A stretch of 64,000 nt of DNA from Mytilus trossulus (Eukaryota; Mollusca; Bivalvia; Mytilida; Mytilidae): NCBI RefSeq assembly GCF_036588685.1, contig NC_086378.1, forward strand, positions 49,532,686 to 49,596,685, written 5' to 3'. This document shows positions 24,501 to 36,533 of the stretch, one piece after another (positions within the stretch are counted from its first letter, which is position 1; the number at the start of each line of letters is the position of its first letter). A program made the position numbers and the translations under genes. Below the pieces are notes generated by a model. The model was not told the DNA's origin, searched no databases, and saw only the letters and a list, made by a program, of their open reading frames with translations.

Positions 24501-24576
24501 ACTGGCAGATATGAAGGTATAGATGTAAATGAAAGGTTATGTTTTATTTGTAGAAAAAATGATTTGAATATAATTG
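24501..24576 (+). repeat. Inverted partial duplicate of the LINE tail at 25201-25276
   Basis: These 76 bp are the reverse complement of 25201-25276, which encodes part of the zinc-knuckle C-terminus of the adjacent - strand LINE (GRYEGIDVNERLCFICRK). A palindrome at 24604-24643 (gtcgacccatgg / ccatggtcgac) follows it. Confidence 0.85.
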
Positions 24577-24749
24577 TAGTACTTTTTAACCGTCCAATTG
24601 TCCGTCGACCCATGGAAGTATTATATTGACTTCCATGGTCGACCTAACAACTTCTAACGCGTGCTACATAACCTATTAATCAAGATTCTTGACTAATATT
24701 TTTAGCATGATCTTTTATCTTATCTAATGTAAATAAACAAAACAAACAA

Positions 24750-25490
24750 ACAAATAATTTATTAAAGTCTCACCTCTTTAAAACATTTGATATACAACAC
24801 AATATAATATTAACAATTTATAAAAGAGCCACTCTAAAAAGAGTTATGAGAGACTGTAAAAACACAGATTAAAATACATTTATATTACATCTATTACATA
24901 TATCAATATATCTTAGCATAAAACACCATACTATTAAAAAAACACGTGTACAAAAGAAAACAAACAACATTATAAAAACTTATTACGAGTACAAAATACA
25001 CTTTCTCTTAAAAAGTACTTCATGGCAGATTTTGGCTGTAAAATAACAAACTCTATCATCATGAAACATAAATAAAAACTTTTCTTCATAATCATTACTT
25101 AAATTACTAAAACTACTTTCTATATTACATACACTGTTAAAAAATAACGTTCGCAGATCTGTATATTCTGGGCATTCTAATAAAACATGTTTTTCATCTT
25201 CAATTATATTCAAATCATTTTTTCTACAAATAAAACATAACCTTTCATTTACATCTATACCTTCATATCTGCCAGTTTCAATTTAAATCGGAGCAATACC
25301 TGCTCTAAATTTAGCATATGCACTTTTATTTTTACCGGGCATAGTAATACTTAAATATTTTTCTGTACAATAATTTGATTTAAATAACTTGTAAGTACGC
25401 AATTTACTGCTTTCATTAGCTAGTAAATTTGAATTCCAATTATTTTGGTACATAATAAATAGATTGTTTTCCATATCTTTGTATGTCACT
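24750..25490 (-). pseudogene. Non-LTR retrotransposon C-terminal remnant
   Basis: Read on the - strand from 25489 to 24983, one frame encodes KLRTYKLFKSNYCTEKYLS, then AGIAPI, an in-frame TAA, then IETGRYEGIDVNERLCFICR and HVLLECPEY. The C-x2-C..H-x4-C arrangement is the zinc knuckle found after the reverse transcriptase in many animal LINEs. It is related to, but diverged from, the element at 37088-38985. The RT domain is absent, the stop is internal, and the 3' part lies within 24750-24983. Confidence 0.75.
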
Positions 25491-25821
25491 CTTATGAATC
25501 ATAAACTCTTTTCATTGTAGTTTCTTCTTGTTATATTTTCTTTTGCCAATGAATGATTTGACTTTATATTACCTTTAAATGACTCGGTTAATTAGAAATA
25601 TATAATTTTTGTTTTAATAAGCTCTATTTTATTTAAATTTCTTATAATTTCTAAAAGTGTCCTAAATCCTTTCATAACATTATACTCCCTTGTTAAGTTT
25701 GAAAATTTCTGATTTTATTTTTTTTCAAATTGTTTTGAATATAATTTTAATCTTTGAATCTTATTAATTGTGATTAATTTAATTTTTCCTATGAATTGTT
25801 TTTGCAATAAATGAAACACAA

Positions 25822-25826
<5 letters not shown>

Positions 25827-25856
<30 letters not shown>

Positions 25857-25858
25857 CA
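25827..25858. repeat. (TA)n microsatellite at SINE tail
   Basis: A run of TA dinucleotides abuts the tail end of the adjacent - strand SINE and may be that element's own 3' tail. Confidence 0.8.
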
Positions 25859-26109
25859 ACTCGTCTAAACATCAACCCAACAATGTTAGATCTGTAAATT
25901 TGCTTTCGCAAATTTTTGGTTCTTCCCTCGACGGGATTCGAACCCATGCTACTGTGATATCGTGACACCAAATCGCCTGCACTGCAGCCGTCCCGCTAGA
26001 CCACACGACCACCTGGGCTCTCAAAAAAAGAGCTTTCGGTGGCCATATGTTACCTTTCCACGTCAGTTTTAATCTAGCGGCGTACTACAGTACATGATAT
26101 ATAAGGCAT
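25849..26109 (-). mobile_element. tRNA-derived SINE, copy 1
   Basis: On the - strand the element holds a tRNA-like promoter: an A box 'tggtctagcggga' and a B box 'gggttcgaatccc' about 47 nt later. A hairpin 'aaatttgcgaaagcaaattt' and the tail 'ttgatgtttagacgagttg' follow, then (TA)n. The leading part contains 'aactgacgtggaaaggtaac'. It is nearly identical to 47202-47459 (one base substitution and one A-run length change seen), so both inserted recently. It is not a functional tRNA gene, because the cloverleaf is embedded in a longer conserved unit. Confidence 0.85.
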
Positions 26110-26178
26110 GAAGATGTAATTGTTACAGATCAGCTAAATTATCTATAGTAAAGGATCCTACAAATTAATGTAAGATAT

Positions 26179-26341
26179 AGATTCTTACATTGATACCAGT
26201 GGATTATCGGATTTATCCAATCGAGATAGTTAAATTATCAATTTTAAAGTTCGAGCCGCCTCAGCGAGTACTTTAAAATTTATAATTTAACTATCGAGAT
26301 TGGATAAATCCAATAATCCACGAGTAACTATGTAAGAATCT
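26179..26341. repeat. Foldback element
   Basis: Imperfect inverted arms of about 70 bp ('agattcttacat...' and '...atgtaagaatct', with 'ggatttatccaatcgagata' mirrored) enclose a short GC-richer centre. Its right end coincides with the target site of the Harbinger-like element. Confidence 0.8.
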
Positions 26342-26629
26342 GGGGCCTGTTTATCGAAACTGTCCTACGATCGGTCCTAAGAATTTCTTAGGACAGAAGT
26401 TAGGATAAAGATAGGACCGACTTACGACACGTCTCAGCATGCACATCGAAGCTATCTTAGGAATATCTTAGCTAGGACGTCCTAACTGATATCTTAAGTA
26501 TTGATATCATACATATATTTTATCAATAATTTTATTTCAAATATGGTTATTTAGAATCTTAAACTAATATGTAGTGTTATGATACCATTACTATGTCAAT
26601 AGAATCACACACTTTGTGTCTTTGATGCT

Positions 26630-26696
26630 AAAATTTACAGCATTAGAGCATCAAAGACACACTTTGTGTCTTTGATGCTCTAATGCTGTAAATTTT
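26630..26696. repeat. Perfect internal hairpin
   Basis: Arms of about 31 bp ('aaaatttacagcattagagc' and its complement) flank 'ctttgatgct' sequence. A third, direct copy of 'cactttgtgtctttgatgct' sits immediately upstream at 26609-26629. It lies inside the Harbinger-like element. Confidence 0.8.
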
Positions 26697-27221
26697 GCAT
26701 TATATTTGAAATGTCCAACACTTACTTGGCATTTGGCGGGAGTTTGACGTCACAGATCTGACCAACATCTGTGATGAAGTAATTAAATATAGACAAAGCT
26801 CTGCCTCTTTCCAGACAGTCTCAGATAAGAGAAAAACATGATTGACCAGCTGCATTAATCAATGTTTAACATCATTATTCTCTATATATAAAGAATAATT
26901 TTCATTTGAATTTAAAAAAAGAAATAAAGTAAAACTATGTCTGAAATTAGCTAACACATTAAAAGTGTGTATCAAAAAACATGTTGATAAAAAGATCAAC
27001 CCGCCCTTTTCTTCAAAATACATTTACAATTTAATGGGACTGAAAAAATACACATTAACTGAAAATTAGTTAAAATTCATAAAACTGTATTTAATAAATG
27101 AAGAAGACAAAGAATAATTAACGTTTATTAAAGGAATGAAAATTAGGTAAACTTAATTGATATAAATTTTTAAAAAATAAAAAATATAATGCAATTGAAT
27201 ATAATTGTAAACGTGAATATA

Positions 27222-27281
27222 CAGCATTTGATACAGCATCAGTGATTTTAGTCTTTAAAGAGTTTGCAAGATTAGAAACAT
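27222..27281 (-). repeat. 60-bp inverted duplicate of the captured coding fragment
   Basis: It is the exact reverse complement, as read by eye, of 27464-27523, the segment encoding VSNLANSLKTKITDAVSNAV. The pair lies about 180 bp apart inside the Harbinger-like element, so transcripts across it could fold. Confidence 0.85.
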
Positions 27282-27317
27282 GGAGAAGAAAAAAATGAAA
27301 GTCCATTCCAATTCAGA

Positions 27318-27848
27318 ATGAATTTAGATAAACCTTTGCTTAAAAATGACCTATTGCAGATGAACAGAACAAACAACATCAAAGAAAAAATAAATAGACT
27401 ATGTGAAGAACCAAATAACCAACAAGCTAGGCTAGTTATTAGTGAACCACTTCAGCTATTAGATGTTTCTAATCTTGCAAACTCTTTAAAGACTAAAATC
27501 ACTGATGCTGTATCAAATGCTGTAGAAAGTGTAGTTTGTGAACTGTTGAAAGATAAACCAAAGAGAGTAGAAAATGAGAAACCAAAGTCTAAACCAGAAC
27601 CAGTACCAAGTCCAATAACAGTAAGAGAAATACCAGAAAGAGTCAAAGAAGAAAAACCTAAACTTTTGATGCCACGTCCACCACCTTTCAGATCATCACC
27701 CATGCGTGAACCAATGCGTGATCACATTAGTCAAATGGACAGAATTTTAGAAAAAGCAAGTTCACCATCAGACAGCTACAAGATGTTTGAAGGTTCCGAC
27801 AGCTTTGATGGTCATCACATGCATGTCATATCCTTTTTTAAGAAATGA
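27318..27848 (+). pseudogene. Prospero/Prox-like exon fragment captured in a transposon
   Basis: A 176-codon open frame follows an acceptor-like 'ccaattcag'. It encodes a lysine- and proline-rich, non-repetitive protein with LLDVSNLANSLKTKITDAVS followed by NAVESVV. This resembles the Prospero/PROX1 segment 'LKQELNTAMSQVVDTVVKVF' as I remember it. There is no homeo-Prospero domain, no catalytic motif, and the frame ends shortly after a T-rich run. In another frame, codons KNNTGASGSFKIGEVAKPAK (27849-27910) continue, suggesting a frameshift or a second captured piece. Alternatives are a lineage-specific protein of the element or a chance frame, though base use looks more coding-like than its surroundings. 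Confidence 0.4.
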
Positions 27849-29441
27849 AAAACAATACCGGAGCTTCTGGAAGCTTTAAGATTGGGGAAGTGGCTAAACC
27901 TGCTAAGAAACCAGCAATGTGCATCATTTCATTTCCTTTTATTTAAAACGTATTAAAAGGTCAACCGTGGCAAAGTATGTTAACTGTAATATACATGGAA
28001 TGTCGCAATGGTATAAGTGGTAAAAATCAAATAATTTCATCAAATTTTCATGACGACAACTTTTGAAACTTTATGGGTACCCCCTTTGCAATACAATATA
28101 CAATATTTTTATTTTCTAAATTAAAGGGCCCATTAAGAGCATAATACATTGAATTGTGTATCATCTGTCCAATAAAATAATTGATTGGCTTGTGTGTTGT
28201 ACTTGGTTTTATTACACACGTGTAAAATATTTGACTTCTCCAGCAGTGATCATTTTTGACTAGAGGAACATAAACTTTCAATATCAAGATCAGTTTTTGT
28301 TGATTTATCCTTGTTTGTTCTACTGCTTTAAAGACTTTCCACAATTTTTCCAATGAGTTTAATAAAAAATCCAAGGTATTGAAGAGTCAAGGAATATTGA
28401 CCCCCCTTTTTTACACCTGGTGTCAGTAATGGAACTATTAACTGATCAAAAGTGCAGTCATGGTCATTCAACTGTTTTATTTACTATCAGTCAATAAAAT
28501 TTAAGTTTTAAATTAAAGGTAATAAATATTTTTTTGTAAAATAATTGTACATTTAAAATGAATGAAACAAAACATGACACACAAATAAAAAAAATAACAA
28601 ACTATTATACCTGTAAACAAGATATATAATACGTAAAAATCATAACATGTTTTGGGGTGCGTTGATTTCGAATATCACATTTTCATTCTTTAACAGTTCA
28701 AATGCAAAACTCGTGCATTATTTATATCATTACGGAGAATTTCAACTAATTTACTATTGCTGTAAAAAATAATACGCGTGGAAATGAACAAAAGATGAAA
28801 TTTGAATGTATCCTAAAGTTAGGACCATCCTAAGACCATCTTAAGACACCTAAATTGGTATCCTAAAGTTAGGACAATTCCTAGGATTTTCCTAAGTTAC
28901 GCCATGTTTGATAAACCCATTTAGGACTAAGATGTGTCCTAAGTTGGTCTTAGGACACGTCCTAAACCTAAGAGAGCTTCGATAAACAGGCCCCTGTTTC
29001 TCTAATGATTAAAAAGACATTTTCTTTTTTGTTTACCGAAAATCCCCTTCGAGTGCCTTTCACATTGCACGAAGTTGTCAATTTCATTAACACCTGTTAT
29101 CATATTTTGGTTCATCCAGTCAACCAAAAAGGTCATGACCCTTAAAATCATCCAATGATCTTCTGAGATCACCAGCAACCACACGTTGATTAATTTTTTT
29201 TATACAATGGGTTCGAAGAGGGATAAATTTCCATAGAATTAGAGAAACAAAAATATATGTTGCATGCACAAGAAAAAAAATATTTTAAAATCAAGCGGTG
29301 CCGATCCTGTTCTGTAGAACAAAGTCCACCTGCGAAATAATGGAGATCTGTCTTTGGATGTACTCCAACTCGTCGCGACAATAAGTCATATGGAGATCTG
29401 TGTCTTATGTACTCCATATGTAGGGGAATAAAATATGTTTA

Positions 29442-29463
29442 CTCTCTCTCTCTTTCTCTCTTT
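29442..29463. repeat. (TC)n microsatellite
   Basis: A short run of CT dinucleotides interrupted by one extra T. Nothing else recognisable lies between the Harbinger-like element and 29893. Confidence 0.7.
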
Positions 29464-29892
29464 ACGTCCCCTGTACAATAGTGACACATATATTTGAATA
29501 TGAATTTATTTAGGGAATTTAATATAATTTATTTCTTTTATTTATTGAGAATATCAGACTTTATTGGCATACCACCAGTAAATATGATATTAAATTTCTT
29601 TTTTGTATATACTTTGAAATATTTGCATAAAAGATGATATATACCAAAAATATTAGATGTTTAAATTTATATCTTATAATTATAGTTCGATTCTTTAGTT
29701 ATTTATATATTTTTATATATGTTTTTGTTTTTGTTTTTTTTTTTTTTTTGTTATATATGATACTGTTCAAATCATTTGCCTCTTTGTCTGCCCAAAGAAT
29801 TTGAGAAGGCAGTATATTTACGAAATCGTCGGAATCTAAATTTAGGGTATAACTTAAATATGATAAACAGACATGAAACTCTAAGATGGATA

Positions 29893-30035
29893 TAATAGAT
29901 ATAGGAAGATGTGGTGTGAGTGCCAATGAGACAACTCTCAATCCAAATAACAATTTAAAAAGTAAACCATTATAGGTTAAAGTACGACATTCAACACGGA
30001 GCCTTGGCTCACACCGAACAACAAGCTATAAAGTT
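29893..30035 (+). repeat. Dispersed repeat family R2, truncated copy
   Basis: It reads 'ataggaagatgtggtgtgag' then 'tcaacacggagccttggctc' and ends at 'aacaagctataaag'. It is a shortened copy of 32898-33245. R2 shares its opening with R1 but has a different body. Confidence 0.7.
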
Positions 30036-31239
30036 TGTTTCCAGCACTTGTAGAAATGGATTGATTTCCTGACATTTCATTTTTCTTCTCAACTCGCGAT
30101 TTGATATTTCTTTAAGAAGGATTGTCTTCTGTATTTGTTCCATTATTAACCTAAAATATGGAATATTACGAAGATGTATAGAATTAAAAAAATTCAGAAG
30201 AAATTACGGGGTTTGTTCTTTAAAACTTTTTTTTACATATTATACGTATATGTCTATAAAATTCACAAAGATTAAACATACAGGTTAACACGCGTTTGTT
30301 TTTATAATCGTACATATACATATGTTGTATATGCACGTCTCTATTCTTGGAAAATAGTTTTTTTATAATCTTGCAACACAAAATTTATGGTAATCCTACT
30401 TTGAATAATATCATATTTTACACTTGTGGCTAATTCTGGGTAACCTTTTAAATTAAAATGTACAATAAGATCTATGTGATCTCTAGCATTTTCATAATTT
30501 ATGTTAAATGTGTTAATTAGCCACATCACATCATGTGCATTAATATTTAAAAACGAAGATAAATGTTAATCTACTTAAATAATTAAAACGAATTCGTCTC
30601 AAACATTTGCATATAATGCATCTACACGTTAATTTTCTAGTGCTATGGTTAAATTGATATGTAGATAAAGTATGTACTTTTCAACACAATGTAAATATAA
30701 TTTTTGAAACAAAAAGTAAAAAATTTATTGTAATATCAAATATGATAAAATCACTCATCTCTAAATAACCACTTGATAGAATTTACTTCAACATTTTAAA
30801 CATATATGTCATGTATGTAGGACCTTTTACGCCGTTAACTGTGCGAATCTTGATACATGGTTTTCTTTGTATACTATTCCTTTTCTTTTTCTTCCCTTTC
30901 TCTTTTGGGTTTTTCAAGTTATGTAGCTGCATGCTGAAAATGTATATTAAAATATTGAAAGCAAACTGTTAAAACGAGTACCATATCTAAAATAAACGCT
31001 GATAATGATAAATTTTAGTTTGTGCCGTAGAAGGCATGAGTATATACCATTTACGACACTTCATACTGTTTAATAAAAGAATAGTAAAAATGTACATGGA
31101 ATGTTTAACCGGGTTGTCGCTGAATACAGAACAAAATTTAAAAAAAGGGCTCGTTATATCGCTTGTCAGTACAAAAAAAAATCCTATGATGTTATTGGTA
31201 TCTTAATATTTATGAATCCGACATTGTAGAGACTAGCGA

Positions 31240-31800
31240 TGATGACCCAGCTATCTCAAAAGATACCCAAAGGGCATTCAAACTTATAATAAACTGATAA
31301 CACCATAGATTAAAAAACACACACACACAACTTAGAAACTTAAGAATAGCTACACGAACAACACAAGAATTTGAGGACGATCTCAAGTGCTCTGGAAGAG
31401 TATGCAGATCGTAGGAGTCATGTAAGAACTACCACGGATATAGGTAGAATGCGGTAGATAACATCCTGGTGAAAGGGACGGTGTTGCAGTTACCCTAACT
31501 GAAACATATCCGTTGTCATCTATAAAACAGATACTCAATAACGGTCAACCAACTCATAATGGCGTTAGTAAAATTTATGAAGGGCTGACAGCAACACTCT
31601 ATAAAATAAAAATATTGATAGGAAATATAAGCCCTGGAATGTCGCAACAACTGGCAAATATGAACTCCTTGTGCAGGCGATGCTGGAATGTTGCTACATA
31701 TAAATGGAAAATTCACAATTGGGAAGCTGAAATCATCTTTTCTTGTCGTAAATTTCTGGTTTCAATGGATCCTCATTTTTTATTTCCAGATGTATAAAGT
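31240..31800 (+). repeat. Dispersed repeat family R5, long copy
   Basis: It shares blocks with 11590-11865 ('gatacccaaagggcattcaa', 'ctgataacaccatag', 'gatctcaagtgctctgg') and continues with 'gaagctgaaatcatcttttc', also seen near 35560-35630. Its open frames have no recognised motif and are taken as chance. Confidence 0.55.
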
Positions 31801-32334
31801 CTTGATATGAAACATCAATTAAATAAACCTTAGCTTCTTAAATAAGGTTGTTTTGGTTTCACCGATTTTATTAAGAGAGCTGTATATAATGTAAGCTCAT
31901 CAGACATAGGTGTGTAGACATTTATAAAACAACAGTATGATTGAATGTGCAGCCTATGGGAGGAAAACACAGCGCTGTAACAAAGACTACCGAAGAACAG
32001 TCATGTACCAGTATTCCTGTCTCTTGGGTGAAGAATTACACGTTCATGTATGTGCATATTATGTCTTCAAAACGGTCCAAATTCAAAAAGCAGAAACATA
32101 GCAAATTCTTGTATCCGTGTAAATTGAATAAGTCGGTTCTTCGAGCAGTTTTGAAAAGAAAACAAAAACTTTAAAATAATAAATAAATATAACCAATTTT
32201 TTAAAGTTATACAAATTCTACATTATTATTTCTTTTTGTATATACGATTGAAATTTCATGAAAACACAGCTAGAATAACAATTAATGAATGTCAATTAAC
32301 TTATTATTCATGTTATTTGGTATTTATTTATCTT

Positions 32335-32480
32335 TAACCAGATGCTCCGCAGGGCGCAGCTTTATACGACCGCAGATGTTGAACACAACATTCAAGCTGG
32401 ATTCAGCTCTAAATTGGGATTGTGATTAAATAGTTGACACAGCATAGGTTTCTTACACAGAATGAATGTGGTCTAACATT
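32335..32480 (+). repeat. Repeat family R6, 5' end only
   Basis: It carries 'ctccgcagggcgcagc', 'ttatacgaccgcagatg' and 'ttgtgattaaatagttgaca', the start of the longer R6 copy at 33683-34960, and then diverges. Confidence 0.65.
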
Positions 32481-32897
32481 TGTCTATTGATTTAAAAAAA
32501 AAATTGCCTTTGAGCAATTCACTATGCTGTTGAATTTTAATCCTCTCAAAAAAATGTTTGAAGAAATTTTCTTTTTTATCTTATTTGTTGCCACCCCCCT
32601 CCCAATTTTTTCCACATCCCCCTTTCCCTTATTCCAAAACTGATCTCAATTCAAATTTCTAATGGAGTTTGCAACAATAACTGCTCATTTAAATACATCA
32701 TAAAATATTAAAATATAAAAAAAGGTGCTTGTTATCACTTAATGGTAAAGATTGTTCTGATTTATCAGTTGGTAGTAAAAGTGAAATACATTGTACATTG
32801 TATAACAATGATCTAAGTTGATTCAACTACTATTCTGGACAAAGAAAGATAACTCCGATTGAAAATTTCTTGCTATTGCACAAATTAAGAATCTACA

Positions 32898-33245
32898 TAG
32901 ATATAGGAAGATGTGGTGCGAGTGTCAATGAGACAACTCTCCATCCAAATAACAATTTAAAAAGTAAACCATTATAGGTTAAAGTACGGCCTTCAACACG
33001 GAGCCTTGGCTCACACCGAACAACAAGCTATAAAGGGCCCCAAAATTACTAGTGTAAAACCATTCAAACCGGAAAACCAACCGGTCTAATCTATATAAAC
33101 AAAACGAGAAACGAGAAACACGTATATATTACATAAACAAACGACAACTACTGTACATCAGATTCCTGACTTAGGACAGGTGCGAACATTTGCAGCGGGA
33201 TTAAACGTTTTAATGGATCCAAACCTTCTCCCTTTTTCTGAAACA
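32898..33245 (+). repeat. Dispersed repeat family R2, longer copy
   Basis: It contains the R2 start, 'cggagccttggctcacacc', 'acgagaaacgagaaacacg', 'cagattcctgacttaggac' and ends near 'ggatccaaaccttctcc'. It is non-coding. Confidence 0.7.
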
Positions 33246-33682
33246 ATAGCATAACATCACAACATAGAAAAACTTACGATAAAATATCAATTGGCAGACT
33301 TAACTCAATCAAAAAACGTATGATTACACAATGAACGAATAAATTTCATCTGCGATATCTGACTACAAATGCACAGTTAATTAAATATTAGAGACAAACA
33401 TTCATCACCAAAAAGCTAACAAACAAATTCAAACACACTGAGAAATATTTAACCAATCAATGTTCACTTTAGAAAAAAAACCGTTTTTTTTATAATCTTG
33501 AAGTTTATACAAATGTTGTAAGAATAAGTGAAAAATTGGTGTACAGACAAGATCCATATAAATAACAAATAACAAAAAAGCATTATAAACAGTATCAACA
33601 GGTCGAATTAACAAGAAAATACGATTTGAGAGTACTCGCAGTTACTGACAGCTAGTTAAAAGCCAAAACCAATTAATAGTAA

Positions 33683-34960
33683 ACCAGTTGCTTCGCAGGG
33701 CGCATCATTATACGACCGCAGATGTAGAACCCTGAACAGATGGGACAAGTATGGACACAACTTTTAAGTTTGATACAGCTTTAAATGTGGATTGTGATTA
33801 AATAGTTGACACAACATAGGTTTATGTCATATATGATTTGGACCCTTTGGACCTTAATGTAGACCAATTTTTAAACTGAACCAAAAATTAAGAATCTACA
33901 TACATGTACACAGTTAGATTTGGAATATCAAAGAACCCCATTTATTTAATTTTTGATGAAATCAAACAAAGTTTAATTTTGGACCCCGATTTGGACCAAC
34001 TTGAAAACTGGGCCAATAATTAAAAATCTAAGTACATTTTTAGATTCAGCATATTAAAGAAGCCCAAGGATTCATTTTTGTCAAAATCAAACAAAGTTTA
34101 AGTTTGGACCCTTTGAACCTTAATGTAAACCAATTTGAAAACAGGACCAAAAATTAAGAATCTACATACACAGTTAGATTTGGCATATCAAAGAACCCCA
34201 ATTATTCATTTTTTGATGAAATCAAACAAAGTTTAATTTAGGACCCTTCGGGCCCCAAATTACTAAACTGTTGTGACCAAAACTCCCAAAATCAATACCA
34301 ACCTTCCTTTTATGGTCATAAACCTTGTGTTTAAATTTCATAGATTTCTATTCACTTATACTAAAGCTATAATGTGAAGACCAAGAAAAATGTTTATTTG
34401 GGCCCCTTTTTGGCCCCAAATTCCTAAACTGTTGGGATCTCAACTCCTCAAATTAATACCAACCTTCCTTTTGTGATCATAAACCTTGTGTTTAAATTTC
34501 ATAGATTTCTATTCACTTAAACTAAAGTTATTGTGCAAAAACCAAGAATAATGCTTATTTTGGCCCTTTTCTGGCCCCTAATTCCTAAACTGTTAGAACC
34601 AAAACTCCCAAAATCAATCCCAACCTTCCTTTTGTGGTCATAAACCTTGTGTCAAAATTTCATAGATTTCTATTCACTTAAACTAAAGTTACTGTGCGAA
34701 AACCAAGAAAATGCTTATTTGGTCCCTTTTTGGCCCCTAATTCCTAAAATATTGGGATAAAAACTCCCAAAATCAATCCCAACCTTCCTTTTGTGGTCAT
34801 AAACCTTGTGTTAAAATTTTATAGATTTCTATTCACTTTTACTAAAGTTAGAGTGCGAAAACTAAAAGTATTCGGACGACGACGACGACAACGACGACGA
34901 CGACGCCAACGTGATAGCAATATACGACGAAATTTTTTTCAAATTTTGCGGTCGTATAAA
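33683..34960 (+). repeat. Repeat family R6, near full-length, with internal tandem units
   Basis: It begins 'cttcgcagggcgcatc' with TTATACGACCGCA and ends with the inverse TGCGGTCGTATAA. Two kinds of internal unit repeat: a block built on 'aaatcaaacaaagttta' and 'ttggaccaacttgaaaa' (33960-34250), and a block of about 150 bp built on 'ccaaccttccttttgtgg' and 'catagatttctattcactt' (four copies, 34290-34850). A GAC/GACGAC microsatellite (34873-34906) precedes the end. It has no coding function; the arginine-rich frame over the microsatellite is an artefact. Confidence 0.75.
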
Positions 34961-35634
34961 AATCATGCATCAGAGACTAAAATCGACTAAAACACATCAC
35001 AGGGATTTAGTATTTTAACGTCATTAATAGTCAAAGAAGACATGACTTGTGCAATGCCAAAAATAAATGTATCGACAGGTAGTAGTATAGTTTAGAGCGA
35101 CTTCTATAGAAATAAAAGTTAACGTGTCTGTGTCTCTATACATCTCGCCTCAAAAGATAATGAAATTTAGTTATGTTTTAATTTGCTAATGACAAAATCA
35201 ATATTAGTGCCAATGTGAACTATATTCAGATATCTAATTACAATATTGGTACGATAACCCTTACTTATAAGTTTGTTTAAAGGTTCGATGAGTTTACAAG
35301 GATCACATAGTGATTTCCTTGCTTTAAGTACAATATTACCATAAAATTTAGGATGTGAAATACCATTTTTAATAAGCTTTTCAAATCTTTGTATCTATGA
35401 AAGAATTTAGTAAAAGTTTTAAGTAATTTATGGTATCGAAATCCCTGACACAACACTTTACCAGTGATGCATTGATTACGTTCGTTAAAATCTATGACAT
35501 CAGAACACACACGGGCAAACCGAACGAGTTGCGATATATAAACACCGTATGATGGAGCCAAAGGCACATCGCCGTCTAAAAAAGGAAAATTAACAATAGG
35601 AAATGAAAAATCGTCTCTTTTGTCGTAAATTTTA

Positions 35635-36533
35635 GTGTGAAGTTTCCCGTTAGATTTGGCATATCAAAGAACCCCAGTTATTCAATTTTTTATGAAATCA
35701 AACAAAAGTTTAAATTTTGGACCCCGATTTGGACCAACTTGAAAACTGGGTCAATAATCAAAAATCTAAGTACATTTCTAGATTCAGCATACCAAAGAAC
35801 CCCAAGGATTCAACTTTTGTTAAAATCTAACTAAGTTTTATTTTGGACCCGGACCCTTTGGACCTTAATGTAGACCAATTTGAAAACGGGACCAAAAATG
35901 AGAATCTACATACACAGTTAGATTCTGCATATCAAAGAACCCCAATTAATCAATTTTTGATGAAATCAAACAAAGTTTAGTTTTGGACCCTTTGGGCCCC
36001 TTATTCCCAAACTGTGAGGACCAAAACTCCCCAAATCAATTCCAACCTTCCTTTTATGGTTATAAACCTTGTGTTTAAGTTTCATAGATTTCTATTTACT
36101 TTAATATACTAAAGTTATGGTGCAAAAACCAAGAAAAATGCTTATTTGGGCCCTCATTCAAAAACTGTTGGGATCTCAACTCCCAAAATTAATCCTAACC
36201 TTCTTTTTGTGTTCATAAACCTTGTGTTTAAATTTCATTGATTTCTATTCACTTATACTAAAGTTGTTGCGCAAAAACCAAGAATAATGCTTATTAGGGC
36301 CCTTTTTCGGCCCCTAATTCCTAAACTGTTTGGACCAAAACTTACAAAATCCATCCCAACCTTCCTTTAATGGTCACAAACCTTGTGTTTAAATTTCATA
36401 GATTCCTATTTACTTAAACTAAAGTTATAGTGCGAAAACCAAAAGTATTCGGACGACTAAGACGACCACGCAGACAACGCCAACGTGATACCAATATACT
36501 ACCAACAAATTAAAAATTTTGCGGTCGTATAAA
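35635..36533 (+). repeat. Repeat family R6, second long copy, 5'-truncated
   Basis: It has the same order of internal blocks as 33960-34960 with fewer tandem units, and ends 'aaaattttgcggtcgtataa'. It lies 680 bp after the first copy in the same orientation. Confidence 0.75.

Larger units (their letters stand above)
26343..28993. mobile_element. Harbinger-like TIR DNA element, 2.65 kb, non-autonomous
   Basis: The ends are 16-bp perfect inverted repeats, GGGCCTGTTTATCGAA and TTCGATAAACAGGCCC, flanked by CTG on both sides (26340-26342 and 28994-28996). A 3-bp target duplication and G-rich ends fit PIF/Harbinger elements. The subterminal regions carry many TAGGAC/GTCCTA hexamers in both orientations, likely transposase sites. 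No transposase frame is present. Inside lie an internal hairpin (26630-26696), a coding-like fragment (27318-27848) and a 60-bp inverted duplicate of part of it. Confidence 0.75.

Noticed and set aside
25900..26040. tRNA gene on the - strand
   Set aside because: A and B boxes are present, but the sequence recurs as a longer conserved unit at 47202-47459 and does not fold into a clean cloverleaf; it is a SINE.
27452..27703. Glycine/serine-rich frame on the - strand opposite 27318-27848
   Set aside because: It is an antisense shadow of the Prox-like frame with no motif of its own.
31513..31797. 94-codon + strand frame as a gene
   Set aside because: It falls in an R5-type repeat and has no recognisable motif or splice partners.
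34793..34990. Arginine-rich small protein (RRRRQRRRRRQRD)
   Set aside because: The arginines come from the GAC-type microsatellite near the end of repeat R6; the frame has no other support.
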